Positions 1 to 7,061 of a DNA stretch of 19,558 nucleotides are shown piece after piece (the first letter of the stretch is position 1; every line of letters starts with the position of its first letter). Made by a program: the position numbers and the translations under genes. The notes beneath the pieces were generated by a model. The model was not told the origin of the DNA, made no database searches, and saw only the letters and a list, made by a program, of their open reading frames with translations. The stretch spans positions 1 through 19,558 of the forward strand of contig CALKIA010000134.1 of assembly GCA_937988705.1 (NCBI GenBank), given 5' to 3'. Source of the stretch: an uncultured Chloroflexota bacterium. Lineage in GTDB: Bacteria > Chloroflexota > Anaerolineae > Aggregatilineales > Phototrophicaceae.

Positions 1-1
1 C

Positions 2-136
2 ATCTACAATGAATCCTTCATCAGCCAGCATTTCGGCACGGCGCAAGCGCAGGCAATTATTCTGTTCGCCATCGTGGCCGTGGTCGCGACTACTCAGGTT
101 GTCATTTCCAAGCGTCTGGAAAGTAGCGCGCTATGA
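2..136 (+). CDS. ABC transporter permease, MalF/UgpA type (C-terminal end only)
   Basis: The gene enters from the left edge and only its last 44 codons are visible, read from position 2 to the TGA at 134-136. The fragment shows a short polar stretch, a hydrophobic segment rich in Ile, Val and Ala that would be the last membrane helix, and a short basic tail (SKRLES). This is the usual end of the first permease of a carbohydrate-type (CUT1) ABC importer. The stop overlaps the next start by 4 bp (ATGA), so the two permeases are translationally coupled, as in malF-malG or ugpA-ugpE pairs. The substrate cannot be told, and the binding protein and ATPase genes are not in view. Confidence 0.75.
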   Translation: MYNESFISQHFGTAQAQAIILFAIVAVVATTQVVISKRLESSAL

Positions 137-945
137 AACTAAAGAGAATGGGCGGTTTGTTCGCCGCGGCGTTCCTGGCCCTTTTCTACCTGTTTCCGTT
201 TGCCGTGGTGCTGATGAACTCGCTCAAGGGGCGCGTTGATGTTTTGCGCGATCCGCTGGCACTGCCGAAAAGCCTTGACTTCACCAACTATGTCGATGCG
301 TTCACGCGCATGAACTATAGTACGACCTTCATCAATACGCTGATCGTCACAGCGCTTTCCATCCTGATTCTGACAATCTTTCCCTCGATGCTCGCCTATT
401 ATCTATCGCGCTTTGACAACCGTGCGACCAAGATCATTTTTATTCTACTGGTTGTGTCGATGATTGTGCCGTTTCAGGCACTCATGATCCCGTTTGCCAG
501 CATCTATGGTCGTTTGAACCTGCTAAATAACCGCTGGTCACTGATTTTCTTCTATCTCGGGTTCGGCGTCAGCTTATCGACGTTTCTGTATCATGGCTTC
601 ATTCGCACCATTCCGATTGCTCTGGACGAATCGGCCGCGATTGAAGGGGCCAACAAGTTCCAGATTTTCTGGACGATCATTTTTCCAATTCTACGACCCA
701 CTACCGCCACGATCATCATCCTGAATGCGCTCTGGATCTGGAATGACTATCTGCTGCCGTCACTGGTCTTGTTCATCAATGATCGGACGCTGCCGCTCTC
801 CACCTATTCGTTCTATGGGCAATATACCAGCGATTATGGGGTGGCGATGGCGGGGTTGGTTCTGTCGATCACGCCGGTGATTTTGTTCTACCTCTTCATG
901 CAGCGGAATATTCTCAAGGGCATTGCCGATGGGGCGGTCAAGTAA
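133..945 (+). CDS. Carbohydrate ABC transporter permease, MalG/UgpE type
   Basis: A 270-residue inner-membrane protein, normal length for the second permease of a CUT1 sugar importer. About six hydrophobic segments are visible, starting with an N-terminal helix after a short basic start (MKLKRM). The cytoplasmic EAA loop, which docks on the ATPase, is clear near residues 169-190: DESAAIEGANKFQIFWTIIF followed by PILRP, with the conserved EGA, the spaced G/N and the final P. The ending (FMQRNILKGIADGAVK) is also typical of this family (xGLxxGAVK). The ATG overlaps the TGA of the preceding permease by 4 bp. No downstream gene follows in the operon; the next 680 bp are non-coding. Substrate unknown (sugar, glycerol-phosphate or oligosaccharide are all possible). 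Confidence 0.93.
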   Translation: MKLKRMGGLFAAAFLALFYLFPFAVVLMNSLKGRVDVLRDPLALPKSLDFTNYVDAFTRMNYSTTFINTLIVTALSILILTIFPSMLAYYLSRFDNRATKIIFILLVVSMIVPFQALMIPFASIYGRLNLLNNRWSLIFFYLGFGVSLSTFLYHGFIRTIPIALDESAAIEGANKFQIFWTIIFPILRPTTATIIILNALWIWNDYLLPSLVLFINDRTLPLSTYSFYGQYTSDYGVAMAGLVLSITPVILFYLFMQRNILKGIADGAVK

Positions 946-1096
946 CTCGGTTGGCCGGACCCTGCGGGTAAGCCAAGCTCCGCAGGAACTGAGAATTCCC
1001 CGGTCGGGGCTGCTTTGGTCATAACGACAGATTGAACCACGGTTACGCCCCTAAACCGGGGTAGATCCACTCACAGGGGTAGGTTTTTAATTGTAG

Positions 1097-1116
1097 GGAC
1101 GAGGCATGCCTCGTCC
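1097..1116. repeat. 20-bp perfect palindromic repeat, copy 1
   Basis: GGACGAGGCATGCCTCGTCC is its own reverse complement and can form a long hairpin or cruciform. It is preceded by GTAG. Confidence 0.9.
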
Positions 1117-1206
1117 TTCTTCGCCAACACAGCCTTCCCCTGTTGGCTCAAGCAATCTTTTGCTTTCATGGATAACAGTCTTTTTGTCAAATCCAGAGAA
1201 AAAACC

Positions 1207-1226
1207 GGACGAGGCATGCCTCGTCC
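1207..1226. repeat. 20-bp perfect palindromic repeat, copy 2
   Basis: Identical to the copy at 1097-1116, but here the extra CTAC lies on the right, so this copy is flanked in the opposite orientation. Confidence 0.9.
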
Positions 1227-1304
1227 CTACAGGGTTTTTGGCGCAGGAACTTTCTATTCCATTCGGAAGCGTTAAAAACCTACCCCTGACAGGGGTAGCC
1301 CCAT

Positions 1305-1312
1305 CCTGTCAG
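1305..1312. repeat. Hairpin arm pairing with 1286-1293
   Basis: CCTGTCAG here is the reverse complement of CTGACAGG at 1286-1293, with GGGG/CCCC able to extend the stem inside the loop. It adds a second possible fold at the right edge of the composite repeat. Confidence 0.5.
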
Positions 1313-1463
1313 GAGAAACAAACAGCGCCCCAAAGAACATTTGAGGCTCTGTCCTGATGATTCGAGCTGAGCGTCATGGTCAATGGCCTCGACCAATTCT
1401 CAGTTCGTTTAGCCCAACCTCTATGATGAATTCCCCTGACACTGATGCCGCTTATCCCCTAGT

Positions 1464-1509
1464 CACTCAGTGAATTGACAATGTTCACGGATTTGTAGTG
1501 ATACAAATC
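1464..1509 (+). promoter_or_regulatory. Candidate control region of mop: CACTCAGTGA, TTGACA and a 20-bp inverted repeat
   Basis: Three signals lie within 46 bp. CACTCAGTGA (1464-1473) also occurs at 4454-4463, upstream of the second transcription unit of the same system. TTGACA (1475-1480) is a perfect -35 hexamer, though I see no strong -10 at the usual 16-18 bp spacing. GATTTGTAGTGATACAAATC (1490-1509) is a perfect inverted repeat with 8-bp arms and a 4-bp centre, placed where a regulator would cover the -10 region. The PadR regulator at 10920 is one possible binder; this is inference. Confidence 0.45.
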
Positions 1510-1628
1510 ATCAGAACGTGTATTAATGAGTGCTAGATTAAGAGTTGATACCATAAGAGATTTCAATTCAGCAGCATGTCCGGAGAAGTTTACCCACAAT
1601 TAGCTTTTTATATAGGAGAACAACTTCG

Positions 1629-4364
1629 ATGCAAAAACGAACATTTAATATCAACGGCGCCTTCAAGACAGTGATTGTCGACCCTGAAGCCAGCCTAGGC
1701 GATGTTTTGCGCAAGCAGCTGCAACTCACCGGCACGAAAGTCTCGTGCAATGATGGCCACTGCGGCGCCTGCTCGGTCATCGTCAACGGCAAGCTGACTC
1801 TCGCGTGTATCACCAAGATCAGCCGAGTGCCAGAAGATGCGCAGATTGTGACGATCGAAGGCATTGGTCAACCCGGCAACCTTGACCCGATCCAGGCAGC
1901 GATCATGATGCACGGGGCGACTCAATGCGGCTTCTGTACGCCGGGTTTCGTCGTCTCAGCGAAAGCCCTTCTCGACAAGAACCCGAGCCCCAACCGCGAA
2001 GAAGTCCGCTCGTGGTTCACGCAGCACCACAATGCCTGCCGCTGCACGGGTTATAAGCAAATCGTGGACGCTGTGATGGATGCAGCATCCGTTATGCGCG
2101 GCGAAAAGCAGCTGGAAGAGTTGTTCTACCAGATGCCGACGGACGGCAAAATCTGGGGTGGCAAATATCCGCGCCCAACTGCGGAACAGAAGGTCACCGG
2201 AACGCTCGATTTTGGTCAAGACCTGGGCTTGAAGATGCCGAAGACCACGCTGCAATTGGCCCTCGTGCAGGCGAAAGTCTCGCACGCGAATATTCTGTCG
2301 ATTGATACGTCCGAAGCGGAGAAGATGCCCGGTGTGGCGCAGGTCATCACACACAAGGATGTGAAGGGCAAGAACCGCATCACTGGCTTGATCACTTTCC
2401 CCACCAACAAGGGCGACGGATGGGATCGTCCAATCCTGTGCGATACGAAAGTCTTCCAGTACGGTGACGCCATCGCCATTGTGTGCGCCGACACGATCGA
2501 ACAGGCGCAGGCCGCCGCCGAAAAGGTCAAGGTTGAACTCGAAGTCCTGCCCGCTTACATGAGCGCACCGGAAGCCATGGCCCCCGATGCCATCGAAATT
2601 CACCCCGGCACGCCGAATGTGTACTACGAGCAGAAAATCGCCAAGGGTGAAGACACTAAGCCGATCATGGAGTCCGCGCCGTATGTGGTCGAAGACAGTT
2701 TCTACCTCCAGCGGCAGCCGCACCTGACGATTGAATCGGATATCGGGTTCGCCTACTTCGATGAACAAGAAAACCTGACGATCCATAGCAAATCGATTGG
2801 TTTGTATCTGCACCTGTACATGATCGCCCCCGGTATCGGCATTGAACCGACCAAGCTGCGCATGGTTCAGAACCCGGCCGGCGGCACCTTTGGCTACAAG
2901 TTCTGCCCGACGATGGAAGCGCTGCTCGGCGTGGCGTGTATAGCGACTGGGCGTCCGGTCTATCTGGAATACGACTATCAGCAGTACATGCAGTACACGG
3001 GCAAACGCTCGCCCATGTTCCTGGACGCCAAGATGGCGGCTGACAAAGATGGCAAGATCATCGCGATGGAAACCGATTGGTCAGTCGATCACGGTCCGTA
3101 TTCGGAATTCGGTGACCTGCTCACACTGCGTGGCGCGCAGTTCATCGGCGCGGGCTACCACATCCCGAATATTCGCGGCAACGGGCGCACGGTCGCAACC
3201 AATCACGTCTGGGGCGCCCCCTTCCGCGCTTACGGATCGCCGCAGGCGTTCCTCGCTTCGGAAAGTCTGGTTGATGAACTGGCCGAAAAGATGGGGATGG
3301 ACCCGCTCGAACTCCGCTATCTGAATGTGTACCGCCCCGGCTCAACCACCCCCACTGGACAGGAACCAGAAGTGTATCCGTTCCCGGATATGCTCGATCA
3401 ACTGCGTCCCCTGTATCAGGAAGCTAAGGCGAAGGCCAAAGCCGCTTCGACCCTCGACAACAAGAAAGGCGTCGGGATCGCGATCGGCGTGTACGGTTGC
3501 GGTCTGGACGGTGTCGACGGCGCCGAAGCCCGCATCGATCTGACTAAAGACGGTGTGACCGTCTTCGCAACCTGGCAGGATCATGGTCAGGGCGCCGATA
3601 TGGGCGTGTTAGGTACGGCCCACAAAGCTCTGGAACCGCTCGGTCTGACTCCAACCCAGATCAAGCTGACGCTCAATGACACCGGCACTGCCCCCAACGG
3701 CGGGCCGTCCGGCGGCAGCCGCAGTCAGGTTGTGATCGGGAATGCCATCAAGAATGGCTGCGAGCAGTTGATTGAAGCGCTGCGTAAACCGTCGGGTGGC
3801 TTCCGCACCTACGAGGAAATGGTCGCGGAGAAACTACCCGTCTCCTTCACCGGCAAGTGGGCGGCCGCCTCGAACACCAACTGCGACGCGAACGCGCAGG
3901 GCAAGCCGTTCGCGGTGTACATGTACGGTGCATTCATGGCAGAAGTTAACGTGAACACCAAGACGGGCAAAACCACCGTTGAAGGCATGACCGTCATGGC
4001 GGATGTCGGCAAGATCAATAACAGGCTGGTTGTCGATGGGCAGATTTACGGCGGTGTCGCCCAAGGTATCGGCTTGGCGCTGACCGAAGATTTCGAAGAC
4101 ATCGAGAAGCACAGCACGATGCTCGGCGCTGGTATTCCCTATACCCGCGATATTCCCGACAAATTCGACATCCATTACTTCGAAAACGCGCGTGAAGATG
4201 GTCCGTTTGGTGCCGCTGGCGTGGGCGAACTCCCGCTGACCTCGCCCCACGTCGCCATCGTCAATGCGATCTATAACGCGACGGGTGTCCGTATCCGTCA
4301 TCTGCCCGCCCGCCCCGAAAAAGTCTTGAAGGGCTTGCAGGAACTCCAACCGGAACCCGTATAA
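1629..4364 (+). CDS. mop: Molybdenum aldehyde oxidoreductase, Mop/xanthine oxidase family
   Basis: A 911-residue enzyme oxidising aldehydes to carboxylates at a molybdenum-pterin site, with electrons leaving through two 2Fe-2S clusters. Cluster cysteines are at 40, 45, 48, 60 (plant-ferredoxin type) and 100, 103, 137, 139 (helical domain), the same numbering I recall for Desulfovibrio gigas MOP (907 aa). Molybdenum-domain signatures include TNHVWGAPFRAYGSPQ, PNGGPSGGSRSQV and GPFGAAGVGELPLTSPH; the catalytic glutamate is E867. There is no FAD domain, so NAD is not the direct acceptor. A GGAG ribosome binding site at 1615-1618 fixes the ATG. Next to the first MOP-type hydroxylase residue set, GQEPEVYPFPDM matches MOP closely. 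It is transcribed alone, ending in a terminator at 4396-4437. The true substrate could also be another aldehyde or N-heterocycle, but resemblance to MOP is strong along the whole length. Confidence 0.96.
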   Translation: MQKRTFNINGAFKTVIVDPEASLGDVLRKQLQLTGTKVSCNDGHCGACSVIVNGKLTLACITKISRVPEDAQIVTIEGIGQPGNLDPIQAAIMMHGATQCGFCTPGFVVSAKALLDKNPSPNREEVRSWFTQHHNACRCTGYKQIVDAVMDAASVMRGEKQLEELFYQMPTDGKIWGGKYPRPTAEQKVTGTLDFGQDLGLKMPKTTLQLALVQAKVSHANILSIDTSEAEKMPGVAQVITHKDVKGKNRITGLITFPTNKGDGWDRPILCDTKVFQYGDAIAIVCADTIEQAQAAAEKVKVELEVLPAYMSAPEAMAPDAIEIHPGTPNVYYEQKIAKGEDTKPIMESAPYVVEDSFYLQRQPHLTIESDIGFAYFDEQENLTIHSKSIGLYLHLYMIAPGIGIEPTKLRMVQNPAGGTFGYKFCPTMEALLGVACIATGRPVYLEYDYQQYMQYTGKRSPMFLDAKMAADKDGKIIAMETDWSVDHGPYSEFGDLLTLRGAQFIGAGYHIPNIRGNGRTVATNHVWGAPFRAYGSPQAFLASESLVDELAEKMGMDPLELRYLNVYRPGSTTPTGQEPEVYPFPDMLDQLRPLYQEAKAKAKAASTLDNKKGVGIAIGVYGCGLDGVDGAEARIDLTKDGVTVFATWQDHGQGADMGVLGTAHKALEPLGLTPTQIKLTLNDTGTAPNGGPSGGSRSQVVIGNAIKNGCEQLIEALRKPSGGFRTYEEMVAEKLPVSFTGKWAAASNTNCDANAQGKPFAVYMYGAFMAEVNVNTKTGKTTVEGMTVMADVGKINNRLVVDGQIYGGVAQGIGLALTEDFEDIEKHSTMLGAGIPYTRDIPDKFDIHYFENAREDGPFGAAGVGELPLTSPHVAIVNAIYNATGVRIRHLPARPEKVLKGLQELQPEPV

Positions 4365-4395
4365 GCCTGTAACAAAATAGTCAGCTAGTAAATCC

Positions 4396-4437
4396 GAACG
4401 GTACTTTGAGCACTCGAAGTACCGTTCACTCTTTTTT
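4396..4437 (+). terminator. Rho-independent terminator of mop
   Basis: A perfect 11-bp stem, GAACGGTACTT (4396-4406) with AAGTACCGTTC (4417-4427), encloses a 10-nt loop and is followed by ACTC and six T residues (4432-4437). It lies 32 bp after the mop stop and separates mop from the accessory genes. Confidence 0.93.
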
Positions 4438-4453
4438 GACCAACGCAATTAGC

Positions 4454-4493
4454 CACTCAGTGAGTAGGCAGACGCGGAGCGGGCGTAAGCCCG
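4454..4493 (+). promoter_or_regulatory. Leader of the accessory operon: shared CACTCAGTGA box and small hairpin
   Basis: CACTCAGTGA at 4454-4463 repeats the box at 1464-1473 upstream of mop; here it is extended to ACTCAGTGAGT, an odd-centred palindrome. A short hairpin with a GTAA (GNRA-type) loop follows, CGGGC-GTAA-GCCCG at 4480-4493, ending 13 bp before the ATG. No strong -35/-10 pair is visible, although TTGACC at 4436-4441 could serve as a -35. Confidence 0.35.
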
Positions 4494-4506
4494 AACGACT
4501 TTGAGT

Positions 4507-6846
4507 ATGGATCAAAAAGAATTACGCGAATTAGAAGCCCAATGTCTTCAGGAATGCGCGCCCACCTGCACCGCGACTTGTCCCGTCCATGTCGATGTGA
4601 AAACGATGCTGGCGGAAACCGCTCGCGGGGACTTTTCAGCTGCGCTCAAGACCTACCGCAAAGCCGTGCCTTTTCCGGGCATCATCAGCCGCTTATGCGA
4701 TCAACCCTGTCAGGGCGGTTGTCTGCGCATGGACAGCGGCGGCGCAATCGCGATCCGCGACCTGGAACGAGCCTGCGTCCGCTTGGGCGAAATCACGCAC
4801 GAGAAAGTGCGCCCGCTCCCCAAACGCAAGGGGCATGTTGCCATTATTGGCGGCGGAGTCAGCGGGCTGTCGGCCGCGTACGAGCTGACGCGCAAAGGCT
4901 ATGCGGTCACCATCTTTGAGACGGGCGGCGCACTTGGCGGCAGTTTATGGCAGATCGACCGGGATTTTCTCCCCGCCGAGGTAATCACCGAAGACCTGAA
5001 AATCATGGACACGCTCGGCATCGACGTGCGCCTGAACACTCCGATCAGCGATGTTCTTGAGCTGCGCCGCGAACATGAAGCGGTCTATCTCGCGGTGGGC
5101 GCGCAAACCGAAGAATATTTCGATCTGCAACGGGATGAATACGGTTTCATCAAAACTGATCCGGTCACCTTTGAAACCAGTGTCGCCGGGATATTTGCCG
5201 GAGGCGGTCTGCGCTGGGGCAAAGAAATGCACTCGTCGATCACTTCGATATCCGAGGGGCGCCGCGCGGCGATTTCGATTGACCGTCACTTGCAGCATGT
5301 TTCGCTGACGGCGGCCCGCGGCAATGAAGGCCCCTATCAATCGTGCCTCTTCACGAATACCGACAAGATTGAACCGCAGCCCATCACCCCCGAAAGCGAC
5401 GGTTGGCTCTACAGCCGAGCGGACGCTGTTCAAGAAGCGCAACGCTGCCTTCAGTGCGAATGCATGGAATGCGTCAAAGCGTGCGAATACCTCAAGCATT
5501 ACGAACGCTACCCCCGCCGCTACGTGCGCGAAATTTATAACAACCTAGCGATTGTCAAAGGGACGCGCTACGCGAATACGTTCATCAATTCGTGCAGCCT
5601 GTGCGGCCTGTGCGGGGAGATCTGCCCGGAAGACCTCGACATGGGCGCCGTCAACCTGGCGGCGCGTCAGGCAATGGTCAAGCAGAAACGGATGCCCGCG
5701 TCGGCGTTCGACTTTGCGCTGCGGGATATGGCCTTCAGCAACAGCGATCATTTTTCGTTCGCACGTAACCGTCCCGGTACCACCAGCAGCGATTTCGTGT
5801 TGTTTCCCGGCTGCCAGTTATGCGCGTCGTCCCCGCAGCACGTCGAGTCGGCTTACGACTACCTCAACACGAAGCTGATCGATGCGAACGTCGGGCTGAT
5901 GTTCGGGTGCTGCGGGGCTCCAGCAAAATGGGCGGGCGAAATCGAGTTGTTCAACCAGACGCTCGCTCGCTGGCGTGCTAATTTGCAGACGATGGGAAAT
6001 CCAACGGTTGTGCTGCCCTGCTCAAGCTGCTATCAAACGTTCAAAACGGCGCTGCCCGAAGTCCAGATCATCTCGTTGTGGGAACTCTATGATCGATATG
6101 GGCTGCCGGAGACCACAGCGCCAGCGGTTAAGCGAACCATCGCTATTCATGATCCATGTTCGGCGCGGCGCGAACGCTCGGTTCAGGACAGTGTGCGCCA
6201 TCTGGCGGAACAGCTGGGCTGTACGATTGAAGAACTGCCGCACAGCCGCGAAAAAACCGTGTGCTGCTCGTATGGTGGGCATATGTGGCTGGCCAACCCG
6301 GAGGTCGCCGGAAAAACAGTCCGCCGCCGCGTTGACGAATCTCCGGCGGATTATCTGACTTACTGTGCCATGTGTCGGGATTTCTTCGCGAATCAGGGCA
6401 AACGCTCGCTGCACATCCTTGATTTGATTTATGGGGAACCTGGTGACGACAGCGCGGCGCGTCCAAATCCGGGCTGGTCGCAGCGGAACGAAAACCGGAT
6501 GCGGCTCAAACGAAAAGTTCTGCAAACAATCTGGGGAGAAGCGATGGATGGCTCACAACCCTATGAGGCAATCCGCTTGATCGTAGCGGACGAAGTCCGC
6601 GCACGACTGGAAGGGCGCCTCATCCTGACCGAAGACATTCAACGGGTGCTTGAATACGCGGAGCGCACAAAACGCCGCTTACGCAGCCCCAAGACCGGGC
6701 ATTTTCTGGCGTACTACAAGCCGACCACGGTCACCTACTGGGTGGAATATGAGCCGCAGGCCGACGGCTTCTACATCTTCAATGCCTACAGTCACCGCAT
6801 GGATGTGCCCGGCAGTCAGCCGCCGACCAGCGGGGGCGCGTCATGA
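4507..6846 (+). CDS. FAD-dependent Fe-S oxidoreductase with tandem CCG domains (Mop partner)
   Basis: A 779-residue soluble redox protein, probably the electron acceptor of Mop. In order: a cysteine-rich N-terminal Fe-S domain like that of GltD and dihydropyrimidine dehydrogenase (C13, C17, C21, C25, then C64, C68, C72); an FAD Rossmann fold (VAIIGGGVSG, 111-120); two ferredoxin-type clusters (CLQCECMECVKAC near 314 and CSLCGLCGEICPEDL near 363); then two CCG units as in HdrD/LutA (GCQLC, GCCG, CSSC; and DPC, CCSYGG, CAMC, about 434-620); and a C-terminal basic extension. Unlike GltD or NfnB, the chain runs directly from the first FAD segment (VYLAVGAQ) to the last (SVAGIFAGGG), so the inserted NAD(P)H Rossmann domain seems absent. 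The FAD-binding GGD is GGG. ATG 4507 is preferred over TTG 4501; neither has a good ribosome binding site. I recall it as the DVU1558-type dicluster-binding family. Confidence 0.88.
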   Translation: MDQKELRELEAQCLQECAPTCTATCPVHVDVKTMLAETARGDFSAALKTYRKAVPFPGIISRLCDQPCQGGCLRMDSGGAIAIRDLERACVRLGEITHEKVRPLPKRKGHVAIIGGGVSGLSAAYELTRKGYAVTIFETGGALGGSLWQIDRDFLPAEVITEDLKIMDTLGIDVRLNTPISDVLELRREHEAVYLAVGAQTEEYFDLQRDEYGFIKTDPVTFETSVAGIFAGGGLRWGKEMHSSITSISEGRRAAISIDRHLQHVSLTAARGNEGPYQSCLFTNTDKIEPQPITPESDGWLYSRADAVQEAQRCLQCECMECVKACEYLKHYERYPRRYVREIYNNLAIVKGTRYANTFINSCSLCGLCGEICPEDLDMGAVNLAARQAMVKQKRMPASAFDFALRDMAFSNSDHFSFARNRPGTTSSDFVLFPGCQLCASSPQHVESAYDYLNTKLIDANVGLMFGCCGAPAKWAGEIELFNQTLARWRANLQTMGNPTVVLPCSSCYQTFKTALPEVQIISLWELYDRYGLPETTAPAVKRTIAIHDPCSARRERSVQDSVRHLAEQLGCTIEELPHSREKTVCCSYGGHMWLANPEVAGKTVRRRVDESPADYLTYCAMCRDFFANQGKRSLHILDLIYGEPGDDSAARPNPGWSQRNENRMRLKRKVLQTIWGEAMDGSQPYEAIRLIVADEVRARLEGRLILTEDIQRVLEYAERTKRRLRSPKTGHFLAYYKPTTVTYWVEYEPQADGFYIFNAYSHRMDVPGSQPPTSGGAS

Positions 6847-7058
6847 CCGCGCACACCGGGTTTTCGCCCAAAGAGACGCCTTGGGTATGCGGACAGTGTG
6901 ATATTCCGCTGGTGCTGACCCCGGTCGATGTGGGCTATATGGGCAATGCCTTCCCAGTCGAACTGTGGAAATGCCCCAACTGCGGACTGGTCTTTGTGCC
7001 GGAAGAACTGGCGCTCGGCAAAATGCTGGAAGTCGAAAAACAGCTTGAGGACAAATAA
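6843..7058 (+). CDS. Small four-cysteine zinc-ribbon/rubredoxin-like protein
   Basis: A 71-residue soluble protein with two CxxC knuckles, CGQC (16-19) and CPNC (44-47), 25 residues apart, and an acidic, helical C-terminal tail. The pattern fits a zinc ribbon or a rubredoxin-like iron site; the sequence does not say which metal. Its ATG overlaps the TGA of the Fe-S oxidoreductase by 4 bp, so the two are made together. In the equivalent Desulfovibrio neighbourhood a protein of this kind (which I recall as the DVU1557 redox protein family) sits in the same place, suggesting a small electron carrier or scaffold for the system. Function not proven. Confidence 0.85.
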   Translation: MTAHTGFSPKETPWVCGQCDIPLVLTPVDVGYMGNAFPVELWKCPNCGLVFVPEELALGKMLEVEKQLEDK

Positions 7059-7061
7059 GCC

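Larger units (their letters stand above)
1074..1298. repeat. MITE/REP-like composite element with terminal inverted repeats
   Basis: The 16-mer AGGGGTAGGTTTTTAA at 1075-1090 returns as its exact reverse complement at 1272-1287, bounding a roughly 220-bp unit. Inside are two copies of the 20-bp perfect palindrome GGACGAGGCATGCCTCGTCC (1097-1116 and 1207-1226). At the right edge the arm runs straight into an inverted partner, giving the 19-bp palindrome CTACCCCTGACAGGGGTAG (1280-1298). The left 43 bp (1074-1116) recur at 19508-19550 with one mismatch. No transposase is present and I could not identify a clear target duplication. It is either a non-autonomous element or a clustered REP-type repeat. 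Confidence 0.75.
946..1628. other. Non-coding region between the transporter and mop, holding repeats and a likely control region
   Basis: I see no convincing gene here. A short open frame at 1106-1357 runs through the repeat palindromes and has no Shine-Dalgarno sequence or protein-like composition. The left part (about 1040-1312) is built of repeats listed separately. A G/C hairpin sits just after the permease stop (CCTGCGG at 961-967 with CCGCAGG at 980-986) but has no T-run. The right part, from about 1470, is AT-rich compared with the flanking genes and holds a TTGACA box, an inverted repeat and the mop ribosome binding site. Confidence 0.7.

Noticed and set aside
961..986. Hairpin CCTGCGG/CCGCAGG as terminator of the transporter operon
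   Set aside because: The stem is short, the loop is 12 nt and no T-run follows; not called as a terminator.
1074..1298. CRISPR array
   Set aside because: The repeats are self-palindromic, unequally spaced, few in number and without cas genes.
1106..1357. 83-codon open frame on the plus strand before mop
   Set aside because: It runs through two copies of the palindromic repeat, has no ribosome binding site, and its composition is that of translated repeat DNA.
1956..2813. 285-codon minus-strand open frame opposite mop
   Set aside because: It lies wholly inside mop, whose protein matches a known enzyme along its full length; long antisense frames are common in GC-rich genes.
3834..4448. 204-codon minus-strand open frame overlapping the mop end and terminator
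   Set aside because: Mostly antisense to mop and starts in the terminator region; no recognisable domain.
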